From: Bacteroidota bacterium
GTDB lineage: Bacteria > Bacteroidota > Bacteroidia > Chitinophagales > Chitinophagaceae
DNA length: 7,137 nt
Direction of reading: 5' to 3'
Assembly (NCBI GenBank): GCA_023409675.1
Contig: JAEYRC010000067.1
Span: 1 to 7,137, forward strand
Shown here: positions 5,755-7,137 of the stretch, in pieces
Position numbering within the stretch: position 1 is the first letter of the stretch
How the letters are laid out: every line of letters begins with the position of its first letter
Made by a program: the position numbers and the translations under genes
Notes under the pieces: generated by a model
Databases searched by the model: none
Told to the model about the DNA's origin: nothing
Seen by the model: the letters and a program-made list of their open reading frames with translations, nothing else

Positions 5755-6090
5755 TCAATCTTTTATATGATTCTGTATCGATCAGCTCAAAATCTGTGAG
5801 GCTAGGGCCGGAAATGCTGTTATAGCACTTCATACACATGAATTATACAATCTTCTGTATTCATCTGCGTCAATCTGCTTAAAATCTGCGAGTCTCGACT
5901 CTTAATTGCTAGTTATAGCACTTCCATCTACACGAGTTAATCAGTCTCTTGTATTCATCTGCGCTGATCTGCTCAAAATCTGCGAGCCTCGACTCGAAAT
6001 TGCTGTTATAGCACTTCCATGCACATGAATTTTACAATCTTTTGTATTAATCTGCGTCAATCTGCTCAAAATCTGCGCAGATCTGCGGGA
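5755..6090. repeat. Degenerate intergenic tandem repeat array, about four units of 82-94 bases
   Basis: This 352-base gap between convergent genes holds no supportable gene. It is built of roughly four related units. Aligning on TGTAT (5774, 5856, 5950, 6043) gives periods of 82, 94 and 93 bases. Each unit runs TGTATTCATCTGCG, then TCAATCTGCTCAAAATCTGCG, with the heptamer ATCTGCG or near-variants two to four times. Units 1-3 then have a spacer with short self-complementary CGAG/CTCG-like bases in units 2 and 3, a small hairpin TGCT-GTTAT-AGCA (5815-5827, 5907-5920 with one extra base, 6001-6013), and CACTTC-CAT. Units 2 and 3 match at about 90 percent over 72 bases by eye. Unit 1 is the most diverged and unit 4 is truncated after the heptamers. 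On the other strand the core reads CGCAGATT. There is no constant spacer length and no cas gene, so this is not CRISPR. Role unknown. Confidence 0.88.
6071..6087 (-). terminator. Overlapping palindromes downstream of gcvP, possible weak terminator
   Basis: ATCTGCGCAGAT (6071-6082) and CGCAGATCTGCG (6076-6087) are both perfect 12-base palindromes that overlap by seven bases. On the minus strand they are 19 bases beyond the gcvP stop, and the first-named palindrome runs into TTTTG. The stem is short and the U-run only four bases, so intrinsic termination of gcvP is possible but weakly supported. The palindromes also arise naturally from the heptamer repeats here. Confidence 0.35.
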
Positions 6091-6106
6091 AATGTATTAA
6101 ACCAAA

Positions 6107-7137
6107 TCAGGCATAGGCTTCCGTCGGTTCGCAGGTACAGATCAGGTTACGGTCACCAACTGTATTATTGATCCTGCTGACGGCCGGCCAGAATTTATGG
6201 TGTTGAATATAAGCTAACGGGAAGGCTGCCTCCTGCCGCGAATAAGAATATTTCCATTCATCACTGCAAACGGTTTTCATAGTGTGCGGCGCATTCTTCA
6301 ATACATTATCTTTTTTATCGGCACGACCTTCTTCTACCGCAATGATCTCTTCATAGATGTTTAGGAGAGCGCTGCAGAATCGGTCGAGTTCAGCCTTAGG
6401 TTCGCTTTCGGTGGGCTCGATCATGATTGTTCCCGGCACCGGAAAACTCATCGTAGGAGCATGGAAACCATAATCCATCAGTCTTTTGGCTACATCTTCA
6501 GCTTCTATACCACAGGATTGTTTGAATGGCCTCAGGTCTACAATAAATTCGTGTGCACAGGTGTTCTGCCTGCCGCTGTATAAAATCCGGTATTTCTTTT
6601 CCAGGACCGACTTCATATAATTGGCATTCAGGATAGCGTATTCAGTGGCCTTCTTCATCCCTTCCGCACCCAGCAGGCGGATATAAGCATAGCTGATCAG
6701 CAGTATGCTGGCTGACCCATAGGCAGCAGCGCTGACGGCATGACTGCGTTCATCTTTATTGTTTACCGAGATATGCCCCGGAAGAAATGCGGCCAGTTTT
6801 TCGTTGACACAGATTGGTCCCATACCCGGCCCACCACCACCATGTGGAATGGCGAAGGTTTTATGCAGGTTAAGGTGACAAACATCAGCGCCTATAAACC
6901 CCGGAGATGTAAAACCGACCTGGGCGTTCATATTAGCGCCATCCATATAAACCAATCCGCCATGCTCGTGTACGGTTTGGCAGATCTCACGAATACCTTC
7001 TTCAAATACGCCATGGGTTGACGGATAGGTTACCATCAGTGCGGCAAGACGATCTTTAAGCAGGGCCGCCTTTTCTTTCAGGTCGGCAATATCAATATGT
7101 CCATCCGCATCACTTTTTACTACTACCACCTGCATGC
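6107..7137 (-). CDS. gcvP: Glycine dehydrogenase (decarboxylating), P-protein of the glycine cleavage system, C-terminal part
   Basis: The last 342-343 residues of the PLP-dependent P-protein; the frame is open at the right edge, so about the first 600 residues are outside. The enzyme decarboxylates glycine and passes the aminomethyl group to the lipoyl arm of GcvH, feeding one-carbon units to folate. Visible blocks are VTYPSTHGVFEEGI (35-48 of the fragment), VYMDGANMNAQVG (62-74) and LNLHKTFAIPHGGGGPGMGP (88-107), in which Lys92 is the Schiff-base lysine followed by the glycine-rich loop. SFPVPGTIMIEPTESEP (230-246) and the terminal FWPAVSRINNTVGDRNLICTC follow. About 250 residues follow the lysine, as in E. 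coli GcvP, so the C-terminus is complete. The length left of the lysine and the large C-terminal domain fit the long single-chain form rather than the split GcvPA/GcvPB type, although the missing N-terminus is needed to prove it. The gene converges with the kinase gene across the repeat array. Confidence 0.96.
   Translation of the reverse strand, partial: MQVVVVKSDADGHIDIADLKEKAALLKDRLAALMVTYPSTHGVFEEGIREICQTVHEHGGLVYMDGANMNAQVGFTSPGFIGADVCHLNLHKTFAIPHGGGGPGMGPICVNEKLAAFLPGHISVNNKDERSHAVSAAAYGSASILLISYAYIRLLGAEGMKKATEYAILNANYMKSVLEKKYRILYSGRQNTCAHEFIVDLRPFKQSCGIEAEDVAKRLMDYGFHAPTMSFPVPGTIMIEPTESEPKAELDRFCSALLNIYEEIIAVEEGRADKKDNVLKNAPHTMKTVCSDEWKYSYSRQEAAFPLAYIQHHKFWPAVSRINNTVGDRNLICTCEPTEAYA

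Noticed and set aside
5755..6090. Repeat array as a CRISPR locus
   Set aside because: Repeats are degenerate along their whole length, there are no unique equal-length spacers, and no cas gene is nearby.

Overview
The window looks like an ordinary chromosomal segment of a member of the Bacteroidota, most likely a Chitinophagaceae-type relative. This is inferred from protein character: a DUF2911 protein, a Bacteroidota-style double-domain SppA, a deoxynucleoside kinase beside folK, and mostly AT-rich leaders without clear Shine-Dalgarno sites. No rRNA or marker gene is present to prove it. All recognised genes are housekeeping or envelope functions. I see no transposase, integrase, phage gene, tRNA or CRISPR array.

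Layout. At 3-512 (+) is the C-terminal part of bioA (biotin synthesis), cut by the window edge. Nine bases later comes a flavin/[2Fe-2S] oxidoreductase of the Hcr/PaaE type (522-1562, +). It converges on a three-gene minus-strand operon: sppA (2639-4387), a membrane-anchored SRPBCC-like protein (2120-2614) and an exported DUF2911 protein (1611-2093). The operon genes are spaced 24 and 26 bases apart. The operon ends at a strong hairpin plus U-tract (1560-1591) that directly abuts the stop codon of the reductase gene.

Divergent from sppA lies folK (4553-5032, +; folate synthesis), followed by a deoxynucleoside kinase (5116-5754, +; dNTP salvage). The 83 bases between them hold an uncharacterised 28-codon reading frame. 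It starts on the base after the folK stop and ends in an ATGA overlap with the kinase start. The same stretch holds an inverted repeat just ahead of the kinase start.

The window closes with the C-terminal part of gcvP (6107-7137, -; glycine cleavage), convergent with the kinase. The gap between kinase and gcvP (5755-6106) is the only long non-coding stretch. It is filled by about four degenerate copies of a roughly 82-94 base tandem repeat rich in the heptamer ATCTGCG.

No complete novel system is evident. The parts most worth a second look are the intergenic repeat array, the folK-kinase bridging mini-ORF with its hairpin, the bioA-reductase pairing (a possible electron supply for biotin synthase) and the sppA-SRPBCC-DUF2911 envelope operon.
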